Shown here piece after piece: positions 12,952-25,797 of a stretch of DNA of 64,000 nt (positions are counted from its first letter, which is position 1; every line of letters starts with the position of its first letter). Position numbers and translations under genes: made by a program. The notes below the pieces were generated by a model that ran no database searches, was not told where the DNA came from, and saw nothing but the letters and a program-made list of their open reading frames with translations. Source of the stretch: Macrobrachium rosenbergii (taxonomy: Eukaryota; Arthropoda; Malacostraca; Decapoda; Palaemonidae); NCBI RefSeq assembly GCF_040412425.1, contig NC_089749.1, forward strand, positions 14,987,162-15,051,161, in the 5' to 3' direction.

Positions 12952-13052
<101 letters not shown>

Positions 13053-13349
13053 ACTAAGGCAGCAAAATACAATGGCGAATTTTATGGCAACGGACTGAGT
13101 AAAAAATAATTTTAAAGATGCCCCCATACTAGTGGTTGGCAGGCCCACTGTAGTGACCTTGTGAACAGCACTCTTTCAGAAAACAGTACTACCATGTAAT
13201 ATACTGATTGCTCTGTGTAAAAAGAAAAAAAAACATTGCTGAAATCTGATTTTTTAAAACATCTTTAGTAAATGTAAATACCGGATTGTATCATGCGTTA
13301 ATGTTGATGATAAGTCACTGGAAATACCATGTGAAGGCTTGAGTTGTGT

Positions 13350-13975
13350 ACTGTTTATTTCTAGACGTAAGGAAGGCACTTAACAGAATTCCAAAGCTTA
13401 CAACAAATAGACATTATAATGCCAGAGGGTAGCCAATAAAAAAGTGTCATCAAATTATGTACTACACGGTATACTGGAAATGAAGAAACTGCCAATCAGT
13501 AGGCAATATCAAACTTACAGTGATCGGAACGGGAGCAAAGGATAAAGTTCCGTGTGAATGCAGTGCATAAAGAAGTGGAAGGATGTTATTGGATCACTGG
13601 TAAATAACAAAAATCTATGACGTGTGCAAAATGGCTGTGCTTCCCAAAACAGACGATTACAAAGAACATGAAGGACATTTTTGAGGATGAATAACCACAA
13701 AAAGCCGAGAACCACGGCCGCAGGCACCGGAAGGTCATATTACAAATGACGAATTGTATCGTGTAACTCGTGTTGTTATGGCAGTGTCCAGCGCTTGAAA
13801 ATATACGAGATGGTTTTTAGCATGTGTTGAGAAATATATATAAATAAATAGCAGAGGATTAGTATGGAGACCCAGATAAACATGGAGAAAGTCAGAAGTG
13901 GCGCAGATGAAAGCCTTAACTAGACGGGAATTCGAATTGTAAGTACACAAGTCAAAAAGGAGCACAGAGAATTAC
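13350..13975 (+). mobile_element. decayed LINE reverse-transcriptase core fragment
   Basis: Starting at 13352 the frame reads CLFLDVRKALNRIPK, which matches the RT motif F-x-D-(L/V)-x-K-A-(F)-(D)-R-(V/I)-P. After a stop, further pieces such as KFRVNAVHKEVE resemble the region ahead of the HQGS motif. The remainder to about 13975 is similar in texture but cannot be assigned residue by residue. Multiple stops; no intact catalytic motif. Confidence 0.5.
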
Positions 13976-16619
13976 ATGTTTACCAACTAAATGAGAGACC
14001 CAACTTTTAAATGCTTAGTATTGATGATGATGATTATAAGCATCCCAGCTCACTATTGCTGGCCATTTTCAGTAGCTAGAGAATTTTATCTCAAGTTTCT
14101 ACCCAAGTAAATCTTAGAAGACCATAGTTATCCAGAGGAGAGGGGTGGGGGCGCTCTTAAACTTCAGCATTAGAAACGATATTTACTATCGATTGACGTA
14201 TGAAAAATTCTTGAAGAACGATAATTTGAAATATATTACGTTAAAGACATTTAATGACCTGCAAAAATCTATAAAGATATATGGGAAATATAGTCTCAGT
14301 CCTTATCACCAAAAAGATTGTTTTGCCCAAATGTAAATGGTGATGGTAATATAAAATCCATACTGGTACTAATCCTGTGATATGGTTCACAAGCAAGCAA
14401 CTTCAAACAGTTCGGGACGTGTTCAATGTCACTCCCGTGTAAACTCTAACGCCCCCGTACAGTGTCTAGTACCGTATTCACTTTTATCTTCACCCACAGT
14501 TACTGAAATTTTTTCCATTCGGATTTTATGCAAATGAATATATGTTGATTTTATTTTAAAGTTTATTATTCAGAGTCTCTCCAAACACGAACAAATTATT
14601 TCATTATATCATTTAATAACATTGCTGTATCATCTGTGTTGAAATTTTTATGTTAATGATTGAAGTAATAGGTGAATTCTCGTATAGCACACATGCAACA
14701 CATTGTTGTCGGTATTTAATACTAAACAGAGATAATTTGGAGCCAGTTTGGCAACACAAAACACATCCGTTTTGATAAGCAGGACCGTTTTGGCACCAGC
14801 AATAGAGCTATGGAAACAGTGTGGTCATTTTTTTGTAGGAGTCGTTTTCTCCCATCAACATTAAATTCAAATACCTATGTGAACGAAACGTATAAATGTG
14901 CTCATAATTTTACTGATGTCATCTCCAAAAAGATGGATACTCCTAGGGACTGGATCAACGCATTCGCATCGATTTTCGGAAGTTTACTCCAGGAAAGCAT
15001 CATAATGTAGTAAGCAGCCGAAAGCAAACGTCACAAGAGATGGTAGGGTTTGTTTATCTGCCGATGAATGTGAGCTTTTTGGAAACGTTTATTGCAAATT
15101 ATCAACATTTAAAATTTCATCTTTGATAGGCCGTGCGAATTATAAAGCCGTTAGATAGATTTGGAAGTGATGATATGGCCAGAGGGGAGAGGATATCATC
15201 GTTAATAGAGGTTTCTCAGAGCCGACATCCCTTTTGGGCCTTCGTCGACTTCGAAGGCCTTAGACGAATAAGGAAATCGTGTTTTATCATGAAACTTAGC
15301 TCATACGGGCTAAAAACGCTTAAATATAATTTTTCAAATAATGTCTAATTTTGTGTGTCCAAATGAATGATAAATTGCTGAATGTAATTCAGATGTAATG
15401 TTAGTTCCCGTTCATAACACCACTCAGTCAAGGGAATCGAACACTTACATCATAAACAGCTGATCTAGTTGGAGGTCTGATGAGGATGAAGTTTGCTGTC
15501 TGATGAGGGAAAAAAGGGCGTCAGCCTCCTACACACCCATGTGCATATCAGGTCGCGTTTCGCATTGTTAACCGAGTTGGATTAAATGCTCCTATGTGCC
15601 CATGAGCTATGAGACTAAAGGTAAAGTGATTGCGACGCCGTCCGTAACCTTGTATAGGGTAACGTTGTGTTTTGGTGTTTACGGCGGGCCTGGTCTGTGC
15701 CCGGGTCAAATTTACCCAGTCATGTTTCAGAGCCAAAGCTCAGGTATATCTTGCCCTGTTCATTTTTAATGCCTGTCGGTTTTTAGCTAATTTAATTTCA
15801 TATTACCCTCTCGTCGTTTGAAGGTTAAAGGTGCTTTCTCTGGCTGCCCCAGTAGGGACGATCACGATGCCTGTAATTGCAAGCGAAGGGCTTTCAACCT
15901 TTTGGCTGAGGTTAACCTATCTTTGTCGCTTACGGTGCATAATTACAGATGCATTCAGGTCTAAGTTCTTCCATAAGTTGTACCTTTACTTGTTGCATAT
16001 GGTCTGTTTTCATTTATACATTTCAGTCTGGACTAGACTAGATCATGCTTTGAACAGCTTTGGCATTCAGAATGCATAAATTTTGATAATATCTATCATT
16101 TACTATTGTCCGCACTGTAGTTACTTAGGTTCATGCTATCGTGTATAGTAATCATATATGAATTTAGTCATTCATCGGAAGTTTTGCTTGCAGATATCAT
16201 GAATTAATGAAAAATTTTGATTAACAAATTTAGAAAAGGGTGTGTATAATGTAGTATAGATGATGAGACCACTTGAGAAATTTACAGTCGTTTGTATGTT
16301 TTTATGTTCATTCCGGTTGTAATAATAATAACAGCGGTCCACATTGCTTCTCTGCAGAATTATCATTAATTTTTATCGCACAGCCACATATTACTCCAAC
16401 TAGTTTCATGTATTGCTCCTTTACCCATTAGCTTTTGTACAACCTCCTTTTTTTTTTTTTCCACCCCGATATCTAACAATTATTAGGCAATCTCGGTAGA
16501 TCTAAGTAGTAGCTCCACAGCAGTGATTTCCTTCTAACTTGACTTTTCTACAGTTTTTGGTTGCTAATTATGGATTTACCTTCAATTTTTGTCACACAAA
16601 TGTAATTAACCTGTAATTA
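13976..16619. other. intergenic, no gene recognised
   Basis: Several frames of 60-80 codons occur (14145-14336, 14810-15010, 15133-15348, 15831-16079), but none has a recognisable domain, coding-like composition or neat splice sites. No long repeat was seen apart from ordinary AT-rich sequence. Confidence 0.4.
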
Positions 16620-16870
16620 ACCCTGAAGTCCATCAACAAGGGTTTCCATGCAAACAGATCTTAGCCTGTTTGAAGACAGAGCATGCAAGTGCAATAACTT
16701 GTTAACGTGTGGGTACTGCCCCCGGGCCAGTACTAAACATGGCGAAGGGACATTCCATTGGCCGACAACAAACGAGTGCACCGCCAGTATCAAAGCCCTA
16801 AAAGTGTAGAAAAAGCCAGTTTCCAAGGCAAAAACAGGCGCAGAGCTAACACTTAGAATTACCTGCAACC
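16620..16870. repeat. SINE-like dispersed repeat, copy 2
   Basis: The block GGCCGACAACAAACGAG, CCCTAAAAGTGTAGAAAAAG, CAGTTTCCAAGGC, GCGCAGAGCT and AGAATTACCT lines up in order and spacing with the copy at about 4060-4205. The left half (16640-16750) is less similar. Confidence 0.45.
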
Positions 16871-17303
16871 TCACTGAAAATTTGGGTTTTTAGGCGAGGA
16901 AAACTGAAAATGAGTGAATTGCACAAACAGGAGTTGTCAAAAATTCACAGTGCGTAAAATAAGCATCTTGAAAAATATACACGTAGTTCAGGTTTGTGAT
17001 CATTAGCAATTTCTGTTCCAGAAAATTAAAAAAATATATGTGGCCGAGGTCAGTTGCAAGGCACATTAATTTAACCCAGGTCACTGGGTCTTACTAAGCT
17101 GTGAGCTTGTCCTTCTTGGAACCCATAACTAGCTTAGAACCCTGTACGCGTATTTTATGAAATTTTGGGATGCATCCTAACCAAACTAGGATGTTGGATC
17201 CTAGCCTGTCAAATGAGTAGGGACTGACTGTAAGGAGTCCCTCAAACCTGATTAACTGTAGCTAAAGCCGTGAGAAGAGACAGAGACATCAGAATTTTCA
17301 CAC

Positions 17304-17308
<5 letters not shown>

Positions 17309-17380
<72 letters not shown>
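17309..17380. repeat. (CT)n microsatellite
   Basis: About 72 bases of CT dinucleotide, read directly. Confidence 0.97.
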
Positions 17381-17382
<2 letters not shown>

Positions 17383-19408
17383 GTGCTGGTGGTCTGTAAA
17401 TAATAATACATGTTCTCATTACATACTACAGAAAAATATATTGAAAGAAGGGAGCGTAAGCAATTCTGGAAAAAAAAAAACTGAAGGAAGTAAAAAACTT
17501 CTGGCACTTCCACCCAGTACATGTCAGAAGCAGAGGTGAAAGGGATTCTGATACCTCTTCATTCTAACCACCTCTTCAGTTGTCTAGATGACAGCCCTCC
17601 CTTCCTTTCCCAAGCAAGGGAAGTCTGCAATAATATTCCCACAAGAGAGCCTTTAGAAATGCGGACAAAATATCAGAAATTTTTAAGAATTAAAGTAAAA
17701 GATTTGAAATTAAGGACAAAAGAAAAGGAATAACAGTGGATAGTGAAGAGCAAATGAAGAGAAAGATGTGGATCGTATTTTGTTGTGCTTTGGGAGATTT
17801 TCATGAAAATCTGAAACAAAAGCAAGTGTAATTCTGTCTCTCTTATTGCCCATAAAAGGATTTCTTTTGTCCTGTGTCCCCCTTCATTAATGTACACTTT
17901 TTTTTAATGAACAAGAGAAAAAGTTTAAGTATACCTTAGTTTTACCAGACCACTGAGCTGATTAACAGCTCTCCTAGGGCTGGCCTGAAGGATTAGACTT
18001 ATTTTACATGGCTGGAGAACCGATTGGTTACTTAGCAACGGGACCTACAAGTAAACATGCATATGCTATTCTATTGATTTTTAATAACGAAGGAAAGAAT
18101 ACCTGGTGACAGTATTAACACCTTTCACTAGTTCAAGGAAGCAAGTATAAGAAAGACTGGGAGCAAGATGAGAGTAAAAAGGTAGGGCAGAGCAAAAAAA
18201 AATTGTGGACAAATGAATGTAAGATAGAAGAAATAACAGTGAGATGTGAAGAACAAATGTCTAAAAAGAAATGGGTTTAATTGCACAGTATTTGATGGTT
18301 TTGGGGAAAAGTTTTCTAAAATACAAAATAAATACAGTTGTAAAAATTTAGATATCCAGGATCACTCATTCTTGTAGCTTTAAAAGAATTTCATTTCTTT
18401 TAAAGCTATAAGTATGAGTGACCCTGAATATCCAAATTTTTACAACTGCATTTATTTTGTATTTTAGAAAAATGAAATTTTTCATCCTTGTTCTTTTGTT
18501 GTTTTTATAATTATTTTGTAGAAATACTTCCACCACTTCATTTCTGGTTTATTGCCAAGGCGGCAGAGATATCCTGTCTCGTCCAAGACCTGCACTTCAT
18601 AATATGGTGCTCCACCTTCTATTCTTCCCCTTTCCTCTTATCGTCATCATAGCCTGCAGTGCCTTCAAATGCAAACAGCCTCTGTGAAGTTCCACTAATT
18701 CACAAACAGCTAAGATGCCAAATCCATATACATGTTTATTAATTCATTTTTTGCTTTTGCATCTTTTGAATTTGATTCAGGGTTCTTGCACACCAATATC
18801 CTACTTTCAGTTTATCCCAGTATTTTATAAACCATGATGTTTTTAGCACCTCCATGTGCCCAGGATTGCTAGTCGTTTCTAAATATTGCATAGTCAGTAA
18901 TGAAATTGTAATTTTATTTTGGTAAGGAAAATTTTTGAATAAATTTTTTTAGTTCTCCTTTCTTAATTACGTTAGTTAACATACACACATTTACAATAGT
19001 TCAAGCCAGCTGAGATTACTTGGCTGGTGAGATGGAGGAATCCTTAATGGTATTTGGTCTCCTCTTCCATATTCACATCTTTACTTGCTTAAAGTAAGAA
19101 ATTGGTATCATTATTTATCATTGTTAAGAATTGTCTTATCATGTAGTTAGGAACATTGTATTTTGTCAATATGAAGCTTTAGAAGTCATGCATATGAAAG
19201 TTTTTATTGCAAAGAAATTTATCTTTTTTCCTGATATAGTCGAGGAGGTTAGTCATGCATACAGTAAGCAGTAGGTTGTACAGTACTGGAAGATATTTGC
19301 CAGCATTAGACTATGTTATTAAAGATTATTACATTTAGTGTGTCTCAAATAGTTTGTTTTTACAGTCACTAGAAAGAAAGATATTTTGTTAAGTTTATTT
19401 TCCTTTAG
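17381..19408. other. region upstream of the first mapped OSBPL11 exon
   Basis: Contains the strong hairpin at 18314-18469 and otherwise AT-rich sequence. The OSBPL11 promoter and any 5' non-coding exon must lie here or further left, but none could be placed. The first coding exon is preceded by a good acceptor (TCCTTTAG, 19401-19408), which implies at least one upstream exon. Confidence 0.4.
18314..18469. repeat. near-perfect inverted repeat (75-bp arms, 6-bp loop)
   Basis: Arm 18314-18388 and arm 18395-18469 are reverse complements with about six mismatches in 75. The outer ends read TTCTAAAATAC and GTATTTTAGAA, the inner ends CTTTTAAAGAA-type. It contains no open frame. It could be a small foldback MITE or, if transcribed, a long RNA hairpin. 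Confidence 0.9.
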
Positions 19409-20578
19409 GACGGAGACATGGATGAAAATCTTCGGCAACCGTATGAGGGCCAGCTGATCAAGTTTACTAACGTCGTAAAGGGATGGCAATCCCGTTGGTT
19501 CATCCTCAACCCAGAAACTGGCACCTTAGAGTATTATCTTGTAAGTAATGATTTTTGTGCAGTTTCTTTATATTTTTTTCCATAATCCATTTTTACTTTA
19601 TATGTGTTTAAGACTGACATAATTCTGCTTATCAGAGGGCCAAGGTGTATACCCCTTATACATATACGCACATTATTGTGTATCTGTGCACTGGTGAGCA
19701 GTAATTATTTCTCTGAGTAGTTGTACTATTTCTGTAAACTTCAAGCTCCAGAAACACATCCCTGATGTTTTGGTAAATATAAAATACAGTATAGGCAGTC
19801 CCCGGTTTATGACGGGTCCGACTTACGACGTTCTGAGGTTACGACGCTTTTCAAATATATTCATCAGAAATTATTTCCCGGTTTACAAATGCATGTTCGG
19901 GGTTATGGCGATCGCCCGATCCGCCGGAAGAAATATGGCTACAAAACGGCAGAATAATAAAAATTTGGAGGCTTTTTATATGAAAAACTCAATAAAAATG
20001 CAGTTTACATCGTTTTCAATACACCCTAAGCATTAAAAGTAAGGTTTTCTTAATATTTTTTATGATTTTCGACGATTTTTCGGTTTATGACAATTTTCGG
20101 TTTACGACGCGGCTTAAAAACGGAACCCCCATCGTAAACAGGGGACTGCCTGTACACTATAAATTATGTGGAGTCAAAGCCTCATTCTTTAATGAGAGAG
20201 CATCTATTCAGGCAGAGTTTTGTAATTTGAGTAAGAAAGGTTAACATATTTACATGATAATTTTACATAATGTACTGTACTTTAGATATACTCTACTGTA
20301 ATAATTTAAATGGAAATCCATTTTTTAAAAATTTCAGTAGCAGTAACTTGTTGATTGTTTATCTTCAGAGTGAGAGTGACAAACATGAAAGAGCTCGAGG
20401 AAGCATTCAGTTAGCTGGGGCTGTCATATCCCCAAGTGATGAAGATTCCTACACATTCACTGTCTCACCTGCAGCGGGTGAATCTTATAAATTACGGGCA
20501 ACTGATACACGGGATAGACAGATGTGGCTTAACCGGTTACGAGTTGTGGCAGAAATGCACACAAGAGCGATTGCTCAT
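19409..20578 (+). CDS. OSBPL11: OSBPL11 exons encoding the PH domain
   Basis: Two exons (19409-19540 and 20369-20578), joined in phase 0, encode the PH domain: [20 protein letters not shown], the [18 protein letters not shown] strand (here [14 protein letters not shown]), YTFTV, YKLRATD, and the C-terminal helix with the invariant Trp in DRQMWLNRL. The intron between them carries a pogo-like MITE at 19790-20154. Confidence 0.92.
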
Positions 20579-23500
20579 GTAAGTTGCTTGTTCTTATTTC
20601 AGTTTTTACTTTTGTGTACTTTGATTGCCATAATTGAAACACCAGTAATTTAAACTACTTATATAGAGAGAGAGCTGTTTTGTGATATAAAAAGGTTATG
20701 ACATAAAGTATTCCTTTTGATTTTACAATGTGGAAATGTCCTCTACTGATCACCACGTTTTTTGTTACTTTGTCCCCAGAACCACCCACCACTCGCCCCA
20801 AGAGAGCATCGCACTCAAGGAGGGCCTGGTGGAAGTTCACAACAGATAAGCTCAGCCCCTCCTATGGGACTGGCTGTGCTTGATGCCTTTACGCAGGTTG
20901 CAGAAGTATTAGAGGAGTCTCGTAGGCAGCATTCAGTCCTAGCCACTGCGATTGAAGACATGCCATCATTTGGTATAGCATAAGTCTTGATAGTTTTCTG
21001 TTGGTGTTCCATTCTTACCGATTAGATATAATAACCCAACCTGTAATCTTATTCATTAGTCTTTCTTTTATTTTATTTTATTGTATTTTATGTATTGTAT
21101 TGTACTTTAGAAACTATTGGATGCTTTTAGTCATTGTTTCAGATATAAGAATTTACTTCATTTTTATTGGTAGGAGGGAAAATGTTGATCATTCCATTTT
21201 TCACTTATCACTTAACTTTGTGCCTATGAAGATATACAGACTTTGTAGTAACGTATTGTTAACTTTGTCTTGGAAGATGTTTAGAGATTCTTGTAACAGA
21301 CAGTTCATTTTATACCCATGAAGATGTACTGAAACTTTCTTTTTGACATAATAGCATTGATGTATGCCTGTGAAATTATGTTGCAGTTTTATTGTCAGAA
21401 CATGGAATCTGTTTTAAAGAAATCCTTTGTAACACTGCTACCCTGTGGCAACTTTTTTGATGTCATTTATTTTATTTGTTTAATTTATATAATGGTTTTA
21501 TTTTATAGCATACTACCTGACCAACCTGGTGCTGCCTGGGTAAACTCTGAATGACAACCAATAAACTCACTCTCTCTCTCTCTCTCTATCTCCTCTTAAG
21601 ATAGTTGCTTCAGTGACATTGCCCACCATTTTTGACATTTTATATTTTACTCCTCACTCCCCATTCTTATCGGGGCTGAACATGGACTTAAAGGGCATCG
21701 GGAGTGTTACTATTCATCTCAGCGACCTTAAAAACTATGGGTTAGATGCTAATATCTGTCATTTTGACATTTTACTGTTCGCCCCTTCTCACCCCTACTT
21801 TCTATTGGGGCTGAACTTGGACTTAAAGGGCATCAGGAGTGTCACCATTCATCTCAGCAACCTCAAAAACTATGGATTAGACACTAAAATCTGTCGTTTT
21901 CAGTTATTTTTACATGTCACCCCCTTCCTACCCCCACCCCCTTTGGTGCCAGTGATGTCTTACCCCCACAGTATTCTTTTGCAGATAGAAAGTTATATTT
22001 ATACTGAAATTAGGTATGATAAATTGGTAGAATTTATTTAATTACTAAGTCTATGGGCAGAACCAGCCCCATTTCAGGGCAGCCCTTCGCACCCCTACCT
22101 CTTTGGTACCCTTTGGTGCTAGTGATGTCTTACCCCCACAGTATTCTTTTCCAGATAGTAAGTCATATGCACAGTATACCAAGTTTGGTTGAACTTGCCC
22201 AATGCATTTCAGAGTTATGGTGGAACACACATACACACACACATCCATTTATATATATATAGATTAATATCATGGAAATGATGATTGGATTGAACTGTTT
22301 TCCTGTTCATATATTGATATGTTACGAAATTCTTTTTTACATTCTGAAAGATGTTACTTCTCATGGTTTTTAATTTCAGGTACTGGTATGAGATGTACAG
22401 ACTCAAATTTGTTGTTACTGAAAGCTACCAGCCAAGCTACACTTATTTGTTTAGAGCAGTGCTTGAGCATTCTCAAAACGCAGCATATGTCTGCACCATA
22501 TCATCAGCCTTCGCCTCCTGTAACCACTGCTAAGTATGTTAGATTTCTTGTGATATATTGTGTTTGTTTTTTGGATTGATAGTTAGTTGAACCAGACAAC
22601 ACAGCCAGAAATGTTTGCTGTTAGTTTTTTTTTCTTTAAATAGAAGGAACAGAAAGCATTTTTGGGATATGGCCAAAACCATTAAATATCATGAACTGCA
22701 GTTTCAGTATTTTGCCCTAGTCTAATGTACATAAATTGCTGAGGCCTGTACAGTAGAGTTTTGCTTTAGTTAATCATGGATACTTGAAAATATTTTCCTT
22801 GGGAATGTTTGATATAGTAAAATATAACTGATTTAGTAATACATTATTCCAGTAGTGTTTTGCGTACTGAATTGCATGTAGATACAATACTGGTAAAGTA
22901 TTATGAAGTTTAAGTAGGGTTTTTTGCAGGTTTGCATAAAAAACATGCATAATGTTAAGGGCACAGTGTGCTTTTGGATTGTAGCATGTATTCAGTCAAT
23001 TTAGTGAAGTCTTTAAGGGAACGCACAACAACCCAGTAGTTATGTCTTATGGTGATGTCACATTAACATGGTTTTTCCTGGCATCCATTAGTATTTGCCA
23101 CCAAACATTTAATTTTAACCAATATTTTTGGCAAAATCCAATCTGCTTACATTTAATATCTTGAGACAACACCTTAACAAACATTCACAACTACAATTTT
23201 GCCATTAATAATGGTTACTTGGTAAAAATTTTAGCAGCTTTATATTAAAGTACTACAGAAAATGCCCTCTTACCCCAAGAGGCAGTACTGTAAATGTTTT
23301 TGGGGATCCATTTTACCTTCATTTGAAACCTTTTGATGTGTGGCCCTGCAGAACATCTTTAACGAAATAGGGTTGAGAATCAGGAATATAACCAGTAACA
23401 GAGCTTCTGTGGAATGTATTTCAAAGTTTTTATGAATTACTTAGTTTGTTTTCCATGTGGTTTTCATGCTTTTACAAATTTTTAATGATATCTTTTTGTA

Positions 23501-25447
23501 GTTGATGACCATTACCTCTTGTACCAGAAGAACAACACCCTCATTTCAACAAAGTGTGAAAGCATATGGCCAGATAAAATGGTTTTTCAGTGAAAAGTTC
23601 ACAGGGTGCTGAAGAGAAAGAGCTAGTGCTAGCACATGGCTGGCTTAATCTAGATAGATAGATAGTAATAAGGTTCTCAGATCAGGAAATGCTAATTTTT
23701 AAATGATACTATTGAATTCAAACTTGTAGAGGTGTCTTATATGCAAATGATCACTGCAGGAATTTGGTTAGCAAACCCACATTTTTAATAATAATTAATT
23801 TGACCGTGTTCTGTACATAAGAAAGGTAGCACTGCTACCTAGATAATTCCTCTTCCTGTAAGTTTTAGGGACATGCATATAGAAGTTACAGCAGGAATAC
23901 TTTAGATTCTCTAAATCATTTTTAGTTTTCACACCGGCTAGACATTTTAAGCCTGTGCAAAACTTTGCTTATAGATATTTTAGGTAAAGGAGGGCACATA
24001 ACTACTATCCTGTAATTTATAATCTTCCATATGAAATTTTTAATTTTTTTCCATGTGAAAATAATTACCATACCATGAATTTATGGAAAAAAAAATTGTC
24101 TTTAATTGTCTGAAGGTTTTGTAGAGTTTTTTGCTAAAGAGTATCAGCATTGAAGAGATTCTTACTAGACTGAAAGGATCATGATTTGTTAACAAACTAC
24201 TGTGTCTCAATTCTGTCATATATTTTAATTCTATACTATGAGGAACTTGTAATTCATAACTTGCCATCATTGGCTGCAGCCTTAGTAGTAGATAGTTATA
24301 GCACAGGACTGTACTAGTATTTTTACAATATTCAGTATCCTGTATCAGGAAGTTTCAGAAATTTTTAAAATGATTTTGTTCTTGGAAAGAAGTGACATAG
24401 TAAACTTCAGTCTTCCTGAGTATTATAATGTTCAATGTCAAAATACTGTACTGTGTACAGTATAGTGCAGTATTTTGTAATACTCAGATATAGAATCTAT
24501 CGTAATCATTATTTTTTGTTCTGTATCTGATTAATTTTAACTTGACTTAGTAGTTGTTCATAACAACCCCATCAGTCATGCAAATGCCTAAATTTTGGTC
24601 TGTGGTGATTCCCAGAATCATAGATTTTTTTTCAGAAGTGTACTCTTGCAGTGCAAGCATCTTCAGACATTTTGTGAGAGTTGAACTAGTAGAAACTCTG
24701 TAGAGTGGAAGCTAGTTAGTGTTCTTCAGTAAGATTCATCAGTTATCCTTTGTTAGTCTTATTTTATTGTAATGCAAATCTGTTCCAGGTTTTATCATTA
24801 CACTTTTTTATTACCTAGGGATAAGTAGCATAGAAGAAAGCGCCAGAATATGACTACTCTACTGTACTTCATATCTTATCGGGTTCCCCGACCAGTTTAC
24901 TGGTAATGCCATGTACACTCGGCAAGGAAAGTGAAGATACAGTTTTTAAATCTTCGGACATACAGTATATTGCTCAATAATGCGACATCTGGCAACTTTA
25001 GAAAGGGGAGGAGCTTCTGTCTTAGTGTGTTGGTTTTTGCTTGACCTCCTATAACTTTCAATCATATTCTACGATTCTGACATCATTGATACTTAAATGC
25101 AGTAGTAAGCTTTACAGTATTCGTTCAAGTTGTAATTTGCAGCGACAGTTCTGAGCAAAATAAACATTTTCGACGTAACCTACCAATTAACCTTATACAA
25201 ATGAATTTATGACACCACAATGAACGGAATGCTTGCATAATCGGAAATTGATCTTCCATAGTGAAATCAAGAGTTAAATTTGAGCACCGTGGGAACAATA
25301 AAAGGAACAATGCAATGTTACGATGAGAGAGAGAGAGAGAGAGAGAGAGTTGCTGTTGTTGTTGTAAGCTAGGCCTATATGTAGAGCTACTCATTTCATT
25401 ATTTTTTTTAGAGATTGAGCGATACTATATTTGTATAGTATGTTTTA

Positions 25448-25484
<37 letters not shown>

Positions 25485-25582
25485 GCTGTTGTGTAAGCCT
25501 GAGGCCTATATGTAGAGCTACTCATTTCATTATTTTTTTTTTAGAGATTGAGCGATACTATATTTGTATAGTATGTTTTAAT

Positions 25583-25649
<67 letters not shown>

Positions 25650-25765
25650 GCTGTTGTGTAAGCCTAGGCCTATATGTTACTCATTTCATTATTTTTTTTT
25701 TTTTAGAGATTGAGCGATACTATATTTGTATAGTATGTTTTAGCGATGGAGAGAGAGAGAGAGAA

Positions 25766-25797
<32 letters not shown>

